Positions 1 to 10,656 of a DNA stretch of 64,000 nt are shown here, piece after piece. Source of the stretch: Hypholoma sublateritium FD-334 SS-4 (Eukaryota; Basidiomycota; Agaricomycetes; Agaricales; Strophariaceae); assembly GCA_000827495.1 (NCBI GenBank), contig KN817562.1:49037-113036 (forward strand). The letters are read 5' to 3'. A program made the translations under genes and the position numbers. Under the pieces are notes generated by a model that saw only the letters and a program-made list of their open reading frames with translations, ran no database searches and was not told the DNA's origin. Each line of letters starts with the position of its first letter. Within the stretch, counting starts at the first letter, position 1.

Positions 1-2
1 CG

Positions 3-125
3 TCTCGTCCTTTATCACCCCCTCCTTTTCATCAAAACCTTCGTTCTGATTATGTTCCCCCTACTTCTACCACTCTTCGTTCTGGTCGTGTCTCTAAACC
101 TCCCACTCGCTACTCTCCGCCGTAA
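3..125 (+). mobile_element. 3' end of an LTR-retrotransposon polyprotein (partial)
   Basis: The frame open from the window edge ends at a TAA at 123-125. Its last residues include LRSGRVSKPPTRYSP, a basic, proline-rich signature common at the C-terminus of fungal retrotransposon polyproteins near the integrase tail. The reading is cut by the window start, so the element class (Ty3/gypsy or Ty1/copia) cannot be decided. It lies directly before a polypurine tract and an LTR, which supports the call. Confidence 0.7.
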
Positions 126-298
126 AAAGGGAGATGATGTTACGGTCACTCAGCTTACATATTCGTAGTCATGTGCTTTGTCTCAGATAGCCTTGTCCGT
201 AGCGTAGCTCGTCTGGTTCCTTGTCGAAACAACGCTCATTATCTGGTTCTTTCGGATTTCCGAGCATCTCGTTTCTCTCACGAAGCCTGACCGTAACA
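124..298 (+). repeat. Polypurine tract and 3' LTR (161 bp) of the retrotransposon
   Basis: A purine run (AAAAAGGGAGA, 124-134) follows the polyprotein stop and is the expected plus-strand primer. The LTR is read as 138-298 because it begins TGTTACGGTC and ends GACCGTAACA, a perfect 10-bp inverted repeat with canonical TG...CA ends. At 161 bp it is a short LTR. The 5' LTR lies outside the window, so identity between LTRs and the target-site duplication cannot be checked. Confidence 0.75.
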
Positions 299-1394
299 TT
301 CTGCGCAGTGGACGTCGACTACCATCATAATGTAGATTCTTGTTTTCGGGCCAGTTAGAGACCAATTCGAGACTTTAAATTGTCGTCTAAGTAGTACTTA
401 TCGCGCTTTCGAAGTGCTTACAATTTCTGTTGGCAGTAGCCCGACAGCAGCCCGTTGTTTGGACATCGGCCTGCAGCGCTACAGCCACACGCGCCCACAT
501 GACTCGGTATCACGGCAGCGGCACGCGTTCAAGTTTCAGTGCTGACTTGAAATTAGCATTTTTCCTTCTTGCCACCATCTTCACGGTCATGGACGAGCTC
601 GCTGAGATCGCTGGAATACGCCCCAAAGTTATTCTCGCCGACGGCCAACGACACGAGGCTAAGTCGCAGTCGAGGTACGCATGTTTTTCCCATACCCGCA
701 CTGCATAGCCCCACTGGCTGGTGGCTACCATGTTCGACACTGCGCACTGGGGTGTTTACATGTCGAACGTCATTGATAGCCTATACTGACCGTATGATCT
801 CAGCTCAGCCGTATACACCATTAAACGTACTATGGACCACTATTACTGGTATGTCCGCTCCCGACGCCTGCGTTCTTAGCGCCTGCCGACCTTTTCTCCC
901 CATTTTGCTGTGTCTGGTGTTGTCCTACACCATAGCTCTTGTCCGGTAAGAACTATCGCTGACTCATAATTATCAAATTACTAACAGTTTCGATCCTCCT
1001 TATCTCTGGGTCACTTTTTCCTCCTTAACAGGCATGGAGAAACCAAGTGAGCGATCATATCACCGCTCGTTCAATCTAAATACTGATGATTGTATACTAT
1101 TATAACCCCTCCTGATATTCACTTCTTCTGTCGCTCATTTAACCCCTTGGCACATTTTGATGCCGGTTTCCAACTACCCCCCCGTATTTACGACACCATA
1201 AAACCGGACGTGCGCCTTTGGGTTTGATCATTCCGCTACTAATTTGATCATACCATCCATCCATCATCCTTTCCCTCATTGGACTCGTATCCTGTTTTTC
1301 TGTGTACATATAGGGCGGTGCTCCAGTGAATGCGCGCACATGCAAGCATCTGAAAACGCTCCTTGGTGACAACTACGAGAACGCGAGGATCAAA
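299..1394. other. Intergenic, no gene supported
   Basis: Between the LTR and the ligase gene there are only short overlapping open frames on both strands with no recognisable domain. A non-coding first exon or promoter of the ligase may lie in the last 300 bases. I see no clear TATA box. Confidence 0.5.
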
Positions 1395-3073
1395 ATGAAA
1401 AATCCAGCCGGACCCCAGCCCAAAGCCAGCGCGTCGAAGACGAAAGCTGCCTCGAAAGTAAAGAAAAGAGCTCCAGCGGCCGGTAAGCGGAAGAAGCCCG
1501 CCGATGACGACGATGACGACGACGCGGAGTATGACGAGGAAAAGACTGATGCACGACCGGCGAAACGTTTAAAGAAAGCGAGTTCGTCTAGTAAGCCGCA
1601 GTCCAAGGGAAAGGCGAAAGAGGTCGACGAGGACGAAGAGGACGAAGATGAGGAAGACGCCGAGGATGCTCCGAGTGCAGCCAAGTCCGTCCCGGAGCTC
1701 CTGCTCGCTAATAAATGGGACATCGAGACGGGACCTGATCCTACTGGGTGGTGGATGTCCGAGAAATTGGATGGTGTGAGGTGAGTGACTTACCAACGAA
1801 TATTCAGCACGCGAATGACCGGAATGAACTCTTAGAACCTACTTCGACGGTTCCCAATTCATAAGTCGTCTTGGAAACCCATTCACGCCTCCAAACTGGT
1901 TCTTGGATAGTAAGCTATTTTGCAGTATCCCAGAATCCCACTGAACGTGTTCACAGAGCTCCCCAAAGATGTCACGCTCGATGGCGAGCTCTATGGTGGC
2001 CGTGGAGAGTTTCAATCCACGGTCTCCATCGTCAAAACAGTAAACTCGGTGCACTGGAAAAATATCTCGTTTCAGGTACTGCATGCTGTCTACTGTCATA
2101 ACTCTTCTATGATACCCACATCTGACTGCCCCGCCCGCGGCAGATATTTGACATCCCTTCCTTGCCTCTACCATTCGAGGATCGCTACGCTGCCCTGCGC
2201 GCCAAGTTTGGACCGGGCGGTACGCATGCCAGTGACCAACTTATTCTCGTGGAACATGTTTTGGCTACAAGTCGAGAGCACGTCCTCCAGCGCCTCAAGG
2301 AAGTAGAAAGTCTCGGAGGGGAAGGTGTGATGCTTAGAAGGGCGGGCTCGTGAGTTTCTCCTTCTCAACGTCACTTTCGATCCTTGGCTCCACGACACGC
2401 ATGCGGAGTTATTCTGACCAACCGTCATTCCAGCCTCTACGAAGGTCGACGTTCGAGCTCACTCTTGAAGATCAAGACGTTCTACGACGCCGAGGCCGTC
2501 GTCACCGGACACGCCCCTGGAAAAGGGCGCAACAAGGGCATCACGGGGGCCCTCATGTGTAAGATGGAGTCTGGAAAGGTGAGTAACGGAGATATTCTCA
2601 ACGTTTACGAGGTCTCGGGATGATAAGCGACGTGCGCGATCCTCCCGTGGACGACAGATGGTCGGGCTGCCCCGTTTGGGTTCGTGTGGTGGGGCAGGTG
2701 CGATGCTAATCACCGGGTCCCCTGCGGTGCTATATCTCGCCTGTGGAGCGTTTCACCTCGCCCCTAGCCATTGTGGTGAAATTCTTGTCTGAATGTGTAT
2801 AACAGCTCTTCAACGTAGGCTCTGGCCTTACAGACAAGATACGGAAGGCGCCGCCGGCAGTTGGATCCATTATCACATACCGTTTCCAGGAGCTCACGCG
2901 CGATGGGGTGCCGAGGTGCGTTCGCTAATGCTTATCATTAAACTTTCTAAGCGAATATTATCTGTACGCGTAGATTTCCGTCCTACATCGGTGTCGCGAT
3001 CGACAAGGACGAGCCGAAGGACGCTGAGATCCCGGCGCACAGAAAGGCAGGTGTTGCAAGTGGAAGTGCTTAG
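1395..3073 (+). CDS. Small ATP-dependent DNA ligase, seven exons
   Basis: Exons 1395-1780, 1836-1909, 1957-2075, 2144-2349, 2434-2578, 2806-2915 and 2974-3073 join to 379 codons in frame. Residues 1-110 are low-complexity: lysine-rich (a likely nuclear signal) alternating with runs of Asp and Glu. The catalytic core follows: motif I SEKLDGVR with nucleotidyl-acceptor Lys124, an SRLGNPF motif, motif III DGELYGG, motif IV EGVMLRR and motif V LLKIK, then an OB-fold tail with FNVGSGL. Families with these motifs take AMP from ATP and seal DNA nicks. The compact core without the large N-terminal DNA-binding domain resembles viral, bacterial and organellar small ligases more than replicative ligase I. 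The start is the Met in good context (CAAAATGA); a Met 23 codons upstream (1326) is also in frame. The fifth intron (2579-2805) is unusually long. I infer a nuclear repair role; mitochondrial is possible. Confidence 0.85.
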
Positions 3074-5566
3074 AAAATGCTGTCCGTTGCACAGTTACTG
3101 TCGGCATTTCCTGAAGAGCGAAGATGTTCTACATGCCTCTTGCACTGCTTTCTCGTTTCTCCCAGCAAACATATCTATCATCTGACAAACACGAAGCCTG
3201 GTGTTTAGTTTACGCGGATCGTTGTGAGTCTCGTTCACGTTCATGTTTTTTCCCTTCTCATCTTGTCATCATGTTTCAAGTGGACATTTCTGCCAGCCAG
3301 ATGGCCTAGAACTTATACCTGCCTAATACTGCGCTTTCCATTGCACACAAATGCGCGTTTCGTGGGAGCCCCACAGGATTTTTCCAGTATCTATACTCTC
3401 CTAGTTACAAATTCTTTTATTTAGCCTTGCTCCGTCCCCGGATGGGGTCTTACCGTTACTTACCGTTTAATATATCTTCGGTCTATTTAAACATACATTA
3501 CCGATAGTTCTAAGAATAAGCTCAAGCAATCATGATTGTGCTGCGATGCCACAGCGCCGGGTTATCATAATCTAGCCGGCAGCTATATATTTTGTCAGCT
3601 GACACTGCCGTGCGTCGACGAAGCGCGTCGTCAGCGCCCTGGTTTGACGCCGGAATCAAAACGGGTATTGTCCAGGACTGCAGAGTAATACATATACAAT
3701 TATCTGTAATGTTTGTATTTCCTCGGATACCTGGGCAGCGTGTCAGAATAAGCAAAAACACAGAAACGGCGCATGTAACTTTGAGAATGGGGTACACCCG
3801 TTCATTAACATCAGCTTAGCCGCGCATGCTTCCAAGAACTGCCTATCTGCAGCACCTTTGATGTTCGCACGGTAAATCTGACTGCTTTTATGAAGTGGTA
3901 TATGCAATGACACCCAAGATACACTAGCCTACTATTCTCGAAGGAATTTTGGATTTATCCGCTGAGTCCTTGTTACCGATGCCTCCGCAGGCAGCCTGGG
4001 GCTCATATGTACACATAAGCGTATCCAAGTATGGCTCTATCTAGGGGATGAGGCGAACGAGAATAAACGACAATATATGTGCGTCGTCGTACACACGAAG
4101 GACACTTTTTCCTGATACAGCCGACAGTTAGATAATACTATTAATCAGTAAATCACAGCGCCCGGCATTGCACCCATCCCCATCTCGATGTGATCGCTTT
4201 GTTTTTATAAATGGGTCCACCTTGTCGGCGTTTGCAGCAGTATTACGCGTACGATCAAGGCGCGCCACTCTCCACCATAGTATCACTGTATATGTTTTGC
4301 AATTTAAATCAGCACAGATCACACTTATATGCGCCGACGGCGCTTAACCAACGCCACTGAACGTCCTCAGAGTCATACTTGGTGTCCTTCCGTCAACCCT
4401 GATCTCCGTTGGAGGTAACAGTGCATCTCAACTGAAAATTGGTATATTTATACGTCTTAGTGTTAACGGGCTCTGACGGTAGATCTTGCTATTTCCTAAT
4501 TCCACAACAATGATTAGTCTATTAGTACTCTCTGAGCGTAAGCTGATTCGACGTTCCCTGGGACATACGCGGTAACAAAAAACACATTGTCCATGAACGG
4601 GGTGTGCATTGCCTTTACGAATGACGGTCTTGTAGTAAGAGGTCCACAAATCAGTCCAGTCACTAACAGCTGATATTGATGCACTGGATTGATATTCTCA
4701 AAGGATTAACGCTGTGTCTGATCTTAGAATATCCCTGACAAGTAGTACTAAGTACTACGCCGGGCATTTGCCGACCTCCGCTAAAAATAAGTTTCGAATT
4801 TCGAAAAGCATCCTGCTTGCTGCATAATCTGCCTTACGTAGTTATTAGAGAAGGGACTATACTCGGTATGATTGTAGTCATCTCAGTTGCTGTCATCAAC
4901 TCCCGTTTATCTTGGAATTGTGAGGACACTCCTCGCCGAAAGATACCGCGAACAGCTGAGATAAAACCACTTCAAAGAAGTGCAGACATATTTCGCAAGC
5001 TTTGGTCAGGATCTATTAACTCGTAAGCATATCAAATTCTACTGGTGTATATACGTGTATCTAGATGTATCTCCTAAAAAAATCAAGCGATAATGCCCAT
5101 TGTTTTTTCCAATGCATATGTCACCGAGGATTAAAACCTCGCGCTGGAATATCCACAGCCCCGTGTACACGTCAGACTCAAACAAATATTTTCGCCTTAG
5201 TACTTCGTCGTCAAGCATGGGCACATGTACTGATATTAGTGTCCATGTGGACTTTGAAGCCAAGATAGCTTCCTTTGTAGTGAAGATTTTACAAGGCACA
5301 GAAAAGAAGCCACAAAACGGGCAACCGCAGCCTTCCGCGCCCTCGCTATCACCACCGTCCCATCGCATCACCGCCCACAAAACTCATCTATCAACACCAG
5401 GACTACACGCTGAGCGCTGCGCTCCACCGGCAGTCCGAGGGGTGTACTGAAGCCCGTTCTATTTCGGGCGCAGGCGGTGCCTGCGCAGCCCGTCGGGCGC
5501 GGTTACATTTGTTGTGCTGATGACATCACAATGCCGCCCTTGCCTAAACGGGCGATATTTGCACTC
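3074..5566. other. Intergenic, no gene supported
   Basis: About 2.5 kb of near-balanced composition with only short frames on both strands and no domain I recognise. The longest (5100-5450 plus, 5039-5380 minus) overlap one another and lack supporting features. It may hold old transposon debris, but I found no paired terminal repeats. Confidence 0.5.
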
Positions 5567-5714
5567 CCCGCCTTTGTTTGGTTCCCGCCCGCACGTACAA
5601 ACAGCGCGCCGCCTAACCTCTCCCGCCCCTCGCGCCGCGAAAGGACCCGTTCTGGGAGGCGGCGGGGTTGGAATGCGCTTTGGGAACCGTCGGGCCCCGA
5701 CGCGCGCGTATAAA
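5567..5714 (+). promoter_or_regulatory. Promoter block of the first DUF6699-like gene, with TATA box
   Basis: CCCGCCTTTGTTTGG at 5567-5581 and CACGTACAAA at 5592-5601 recur in the same order upstream of the paralogue at 7885. A TATAAA box lies at 5709-5714, about 160 bases before the start codon. The CACGTAC core could bind a bHLH factor; that is inference. Confidence 0.6.
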
Positions 5715-5873
5715 GGCGGCCTGCGTGGGGCGGGGGTGAGTCAGAGCGCGTTCTAACCATATTAACCCTATTATCGTTCCTCACCACACGTAATTGCCGC
5801 CCGCCCGCCTAGCGCGCAGCGTCTGTTTGATATAGATCAACAGCAACGACGGGGACCTATATCAAGAGTAGGT

Positions 5874-6829
5874 ATGAGTCACCAGCGCCCCGCCTCGCGC
5901 GCCTCCTCCAGTACGCCCACACTGCGCTCGAGTACACCGCGCCCGTCGCACTCAACACCCGCGTCGTCGTCGCTCAAGACGCTCTCATCGCCGTCGCTCA
6001 TTGTGAACAGCCAGAATTCGCCGTCTTATTTTTCATTTGATGTGCCGTCGCACCTTTCGTGGTCGCCGGCGACCACCAACGAGGAGACCCTCGTTAATCC
6101 ACCCACGCCGTGGGCCCATGAGCCAAGTTACCCGCCCTTATCCCCATTTGGTACGGCGGCGGGCCCATACCGTCCGCGTACCCCGCATCCCCCGCAGCGC
6201 CACGGACCGCGCGACTGGCCTGGCCCAATGCCCATGATAGCACCTCGCATAAATTCCAGTGTCGCGAACTCGAGTCCTCTGACTACATACTGTATGCGCT
6301 GCTTTCCCACCCTTCATTACGTCCGTGCACAGCTAAATATCGCGCAGCTCTCCCGTATCTGGGACTGCACCCCGCGCTCGAGCCCGGGCGGCTGCGCTTC
6401 GACCTCGCGCATCCCCCGCCTTCAGAATCCCATTCCGCGCGCGATCAAAACCTGGACGAGTTCGCGTTCACACTGAGCAGCACGAACGGCCTCGCCGGCA
6501 CGCGGCTCCACTTCCCCGGCTTCCCACACTGGCGCATGGCGCTCACCGCCCCGCACACGCTGACCATACGCGGGCTGCTGACGCAGATCAGCGCGTTCCT
6601 CGCGCTTCGCGATGGGCCGCAGGAAGACGGGTGGGGACCGGCCCCGCTGGGCTCGCCGCCCGTGCGGCCGCAGTACGGCGTCGCGCGCGTGCGCGAGCAG
6701 GTGCCCGCGACGTTCCATGTGGGCGTGGTGCGCCTTGATATGCTGCAGGGCTCACGTATGTTTATGGGCCTTGTTGAGGATACGCGCGACCACGGCTGGA
6801 TTGTCGTACTCGGCGATGTTAGAAACTAA
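5874..6829 (+). CDS. DUF6699-like basidiomycete protein, copy 1
   Basis: Two exons (5874-6291 and 6333-6829; 41-base intron GTATGC...CACAG) give 304 codons. Residues 1-110 are Ser/Pro/Thr-rich and probably disordered, ending in a WPGPMP motif. After the intron comes LGLHPALEPGRLRFDLAHPP, the usual start of DUF6699-type domains (hydrophobic-HP-L, then hydrophobic-x-D-L), followed by a His/Trp/Leu-rich body with LTIRGLLTQISAFL and a final WIVVLGDV strand. The function of this family is unknown to me. The tandem neighbour at 7885 has the same two-exon plan, the same WPGPMP motif and a related promoter, so the two arose by local duplication. The splice was chosen because it restores the domain frame. 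Confidence 0.75.
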
Positions 6830-7610
6830 CTTATACATTTATCAGACATTCGAAGTCCAAGGCTCTTCGATCTGTATCAATCGCTTTGTCTCTGCTTTCC
6901 CATAATCTCGCCAGTTAACCCCCTCGATCTGTACTACTTCGCTGTGTATTCGCTATCTTATACTCTCATCTGATTAACCCCCTCTTCTGTACCACGTAGC
7001 CTTGTCGTTTCTACCCATAGTAATCTCGCATAGTAAACCCTTATCGAACCTGTATCGCACCACTTTGTATCGCACCGCTCCGTATTTACTACCTCATAAT
7101 TTCATGTTAATCCCCGCTCAAATCCGTGCCATATCATCTGTATTTTATATTCTACCACTATCCCCCAACAATCATCGTCTCCCGGGGAGGTCCTGGCGTC
7201 GGTCGTGTATATAGCAGTCGATCAACAGATAATCATCAAAGCACTCTTGTTTTTCAACCAGGTTGATCGATCCCGGGTCATTTTTCTCTTGTACCTCTAC
7301 TTTCACCTGATACGCCAGGAAATAGAGAGTTTCATGCTGAATGCTCACCGTAGAGCATGTTCGGCATACTGGCGGTCCATTTTCCCTAGCAAAAAGCTAT
7401 TGCTCACGCGTTGAAGCAAAGAAACACAAACTTCGCGTCTTATTTGATTGGAGAGGCGAAGAACAATGTGGATGGGAGCATCAGACGCTTCTATCATGAA
7501 ACCACTAGCTCTGCCTTGATGGCGCGACGACGGCTCCGCCAATCAAGGTGGCGGGAGCACATGTTACCGCCATCAGCGCCCCAGTTTCCTAATATGGTAT
7601 GTTTGTACAT
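6830..7610. other. Spacer between the two DUF6699-like genes
   Basis: A/T-leaning 3' region of copy 1 followed by the distal promoter of copy 2. Short repeated pieces such as TTAACCCCCTC occur around 6915 and 6973. No gene is supported. Confidence 0.5.
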
Positions 7611-7787
7611 CCCGCCTTTGTTTGGCTCTCCCGCCCCGCTCCCGCCCCACGTACAAAGCGCCCTCAAAGATGGCGGTGACTCGATTCCAGCTTCCGAATA
7701 CGACATACAGGAAGTATGCGGGTTCTCCGAGCACCGTTGATAGAAGAAAGTTTGTTGATTTCGAATCAACAATCCCGCCGCTATAAG
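7611..7787 (+). promoter_or_regulatory. Promoter block of the second DUF6699-like gene
   Basis: CCCGCCTTTGTTTGG (7611-7625) and CACGTACAAA (7648-7657) repeat the block found before copy 1, with a slightly longer C-rich spacer. A weak TATA-like element (TATAAG) is at 7782-7787, about 100 bases before the start codon. Confidence 0.55.
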
Positions 7788-7884
7788 ACTCGCAATCCCG
7801 CCGCCATGACTCACACCAGCCCCCCTCCCGCCCGCACCTCCCGCCTATCACACATTGACAACGACCTCGTGCATCACACTCACC

Positions 7885-8780
7885 ATGAGCTACCACCACC
7901 CCGCCGCACAGCCCTGGCCCGCCTCGCAGGCATCCCAGTCATGGGGCACCGCCAGCAGCCTCGCCGCCAATCAGAGCCCTCCGCCCTCGTCGTTGTCGCG
8001 CGTCGCTAAGTCACCGGTATATCCCGGAAGTGATGCGTCCCAGTACTCCTGGGGACTCCCGTCCCAGCTGTCCTGGCCGCCGTCTTCCCATACCGATGCA
8101 GCGTCGTCGTCGTGGGGGTCGTCGGAGGCAACGCTGGTGTCGCCAGTGCCGGCACGAGGTGTATGGCCTGGGCCGATGCCGCTCTCGGCGCCGCACGCGT
8201 ACGGCGCGTCGTCGTCGTCGTCGATGGTGAGCAGAGGTAAGTCGCGATCAGCCCACAATTTCCCAATCTGGATGTTGATCTTTTCGCGCCAGAGCACATG
8301 CCGCGCGTCGCCGGCCCGCACGCAGCCGCTGGCGTCCAATCCCATCCGCTCCTCCAGGGCGGGCGCTTGTGGTGTGACTTCAAGTACCCGCCCTCCATGA
8401 CACCGGGGACGACGAACTTCAACCCCCAATTGTCTGAGATCGCGTTCGCCCCTCCTCTGAGGCAGATCAACGTCCAGTTCTGCGACAACCCGCGCTGGAC
8501 GCTGTGCATCGCTTCCCCGCATGCGCTCACGATATTTGCCATTCTCGGGGAGATCTTCGGCTTCCTCCAACAAAAGGACATATACGATGCACCCCAAATC
8601 ACCCCCTCGCGTAGCGATGTACGATACCAGAGCCGAGAGCTAAACGCGTCGCCTCATTCCTTCCACGCCGGACGTCGGCGCATCGAGACGCTCGGCCGTC
8701 GCCGGGTGTTCTATGATCTCTATTTCACTGGAAGTACGCAAAACACCTACACTGTACGGCTCTGTGAGCCCTCCCAGTAA
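7885..8780 (+). CDS. DUF6699-like basidiomycete protein, copy 2
   Basis: Two exons (7885-8236 and 8293-8780; 56-base intron GTAAGT...CCAG) give 279 codons. The start at 7885 is in near-perfect context (CACCATGA) and its first residues resemble copy 1; an upstream Met (7855) is in frame but weaker. The N-terminal third is rich in Ser, Pro and Trp and ends in VWPGPMP. The second exon opens with VQSHPLLQGGRLWCDFKYPP, matching the start of the DUF6699-type domain, then WTLCIASPHALTIFAILGEI and a C-terminal strand. It differs from copy 1 by a longer central insert and a basic stretch (RRRIETLGRRR). Function unknown. Relationship to copy 1 is certain from order of motifs, intron position and promoter. 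Confidence 0.78.
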
Positions 8781-10656
8781 AATTATCCGCCACATCTACT
8801 GTATCATATTACTCACCTTTTGTATACTTACTATGGACTTTCGCCAGCCTCTTCGGACATTTCTGGACATCCTTCATCGTTATACAGAATGCTTGTCTTA
8901 TAGTCACCATGTTTATTCTGTTTTATATCACATTAGTCTACTCGTGTATCTAGTAAATATACCTACGAATTGTATCACGCTTTCAGTCTCCACTATTATC
9001 GTACCTGCGTGAGATGCGTGTTAAACTCGACATATGCGAGCTGCGCGGCGTAGGCTAAACGACGCTGGCCATGAAATAGTAATATGAAAGTACTAACTTA
9101 CGTTCTGGGTATACCCAGGGTAGCGTCTCAATCTGCTGACATTGGCATGGGAGCACAGAACAATAATGTCTACACGCTCTGTCACGCGGAACTCCAGGAC
9201 AAGAGCGTTGGTGTTGGCGTCGAACGGGGGAGGGGGGACTGTCCCCGCAACGCTGGCCTTCTAGCAAGGAGTGAATCTATATTTTTGGCCATCCTCAGCG
9301 TACATGATGGGCGCGTCTTGTCCACGTCATCGAACCTTCCGCCAGGAAGCGCCCAATCAAACCTCCATCTCTCGGCACCAAAATAGCAAGCCTCAGGATA
9401 GAACAGACCCGCGCCGAGAGACTCTATTCGCGGGTGCCTCCGAATCAGGCGCACTTCCCGTCCAAAGCGGCGGGGCCCTGGATACCGTATGGGTCAGAGC
9501 TACATACGTCCCCCTGGACCGAAAATCACGCGGCCACCTAAATACCCTGACCATTCCGTTACCGGGCACACGCAGGGTCCCAATCGCGATGGGACACGGG
9601 CATCATCGATCGGGGCGTGCACCCTGCACCGCCGCCGCCGGGGGGACGAGAAGCATGGCGAAGAGCCAGAGGACCCACGCTGACACGGCGTCGATTGCAC
9701 GGCCCTCTGATATGCACGGTATTTATGATATGTATGGCTGGGAGGCGGAATGGGGGCCTATAAATACAGCTATCTATTGCAGTGGTAGCCGGCGATGGAG
9801 GTGGGACACGCGCTGGGTACGCATCTAATCAGCAGCGCCATAATAGGAAGGACCGGATGACGAGAGCGCGCCTCATCAGGCCTCATCATTGGCTTCTCCC
9901 AGGGAGGCGCCGTCCCTGTGGGGCCGCTATTGGACGCGACGTTATTATTATTAAAGTTTCAAATGAAATCCGCGCCAAAAGGACACGCGAAGCAGGGCGA
10001 AATATCTCGTGAATTGGCCCGTTCGCTGCCTTAAAACGACGCACGCTCCGGTTGAGTCCCGAAGAAATAGGCGCGTCGCGCATGTAGCGTATTCAATTCT
10101 CGCCATGGTGATTCCTGCCGTCTCCCGATCAGACGACGGGCTGCATGACACACTATCTATGAAACGCCCGGGTGATAAGATGACTCTGGAAAAATAATAA
10201 GGCCTTCGGTGTATAAACGGCGACGTCGGGGATGGCAAAAGACATAAGTAAAAGCGTCTGTTTGATTACCAAGTGATACATTAAGACCAGCTCTTATCGG
10301 GAGGGACCATAAATAAGGAATGGGGATAGTCGATACCTGACAGAGTAACTGGTATTATTCAAGCCTCATTAAATCAGAACGATCAAATGTGGATTGGAAA
10401 ATGTTTATGCGGTATATGTCTCAGAAATAAAGTAATACGGTACTATCACTCTGTAGAGTCTGCCCGCGAGGACGATATGAATGTGGCGGCTTTCATTTAT
10501 CAACAATCAGATAACAGCCTGCGCCCAGTCCGCGATTAGCTGATTGCCGAAATGCAACCATGACTTGCTCCCGCTCGGGACCGCTTTCTCAGTGCCTTTC
10601 CATCCCAGCCAACATTTACTAGCGTTGTCCATCGCCGAAGCCTACTACGCAGGAAG
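8781..10656. other. Intergenic, no gene supported
   Basis: The longest open frame (9271-9828, plus) has no domain and overlaps frames on the other strand, so it was not called. A CCTATAAATACAG element near 9758 looks like a TATA box, but no coding start downstream of it is convincing until the F-box gene almost 900 bases later. Confidence 0.45.

Noticed and set aside
138..986. Longer LTR ending at TAACA near 986
   Set aside because: The pairing is only 5 bases, whereas the end at 298 gives ten perfect bases; the shorter LTR is better supported.
9271..9828. 185-codon frame upstream of F-box gene 1
   Set aside because: No domain, no start context, and a competing TATA-like element inside its end; not supportable as a gene.
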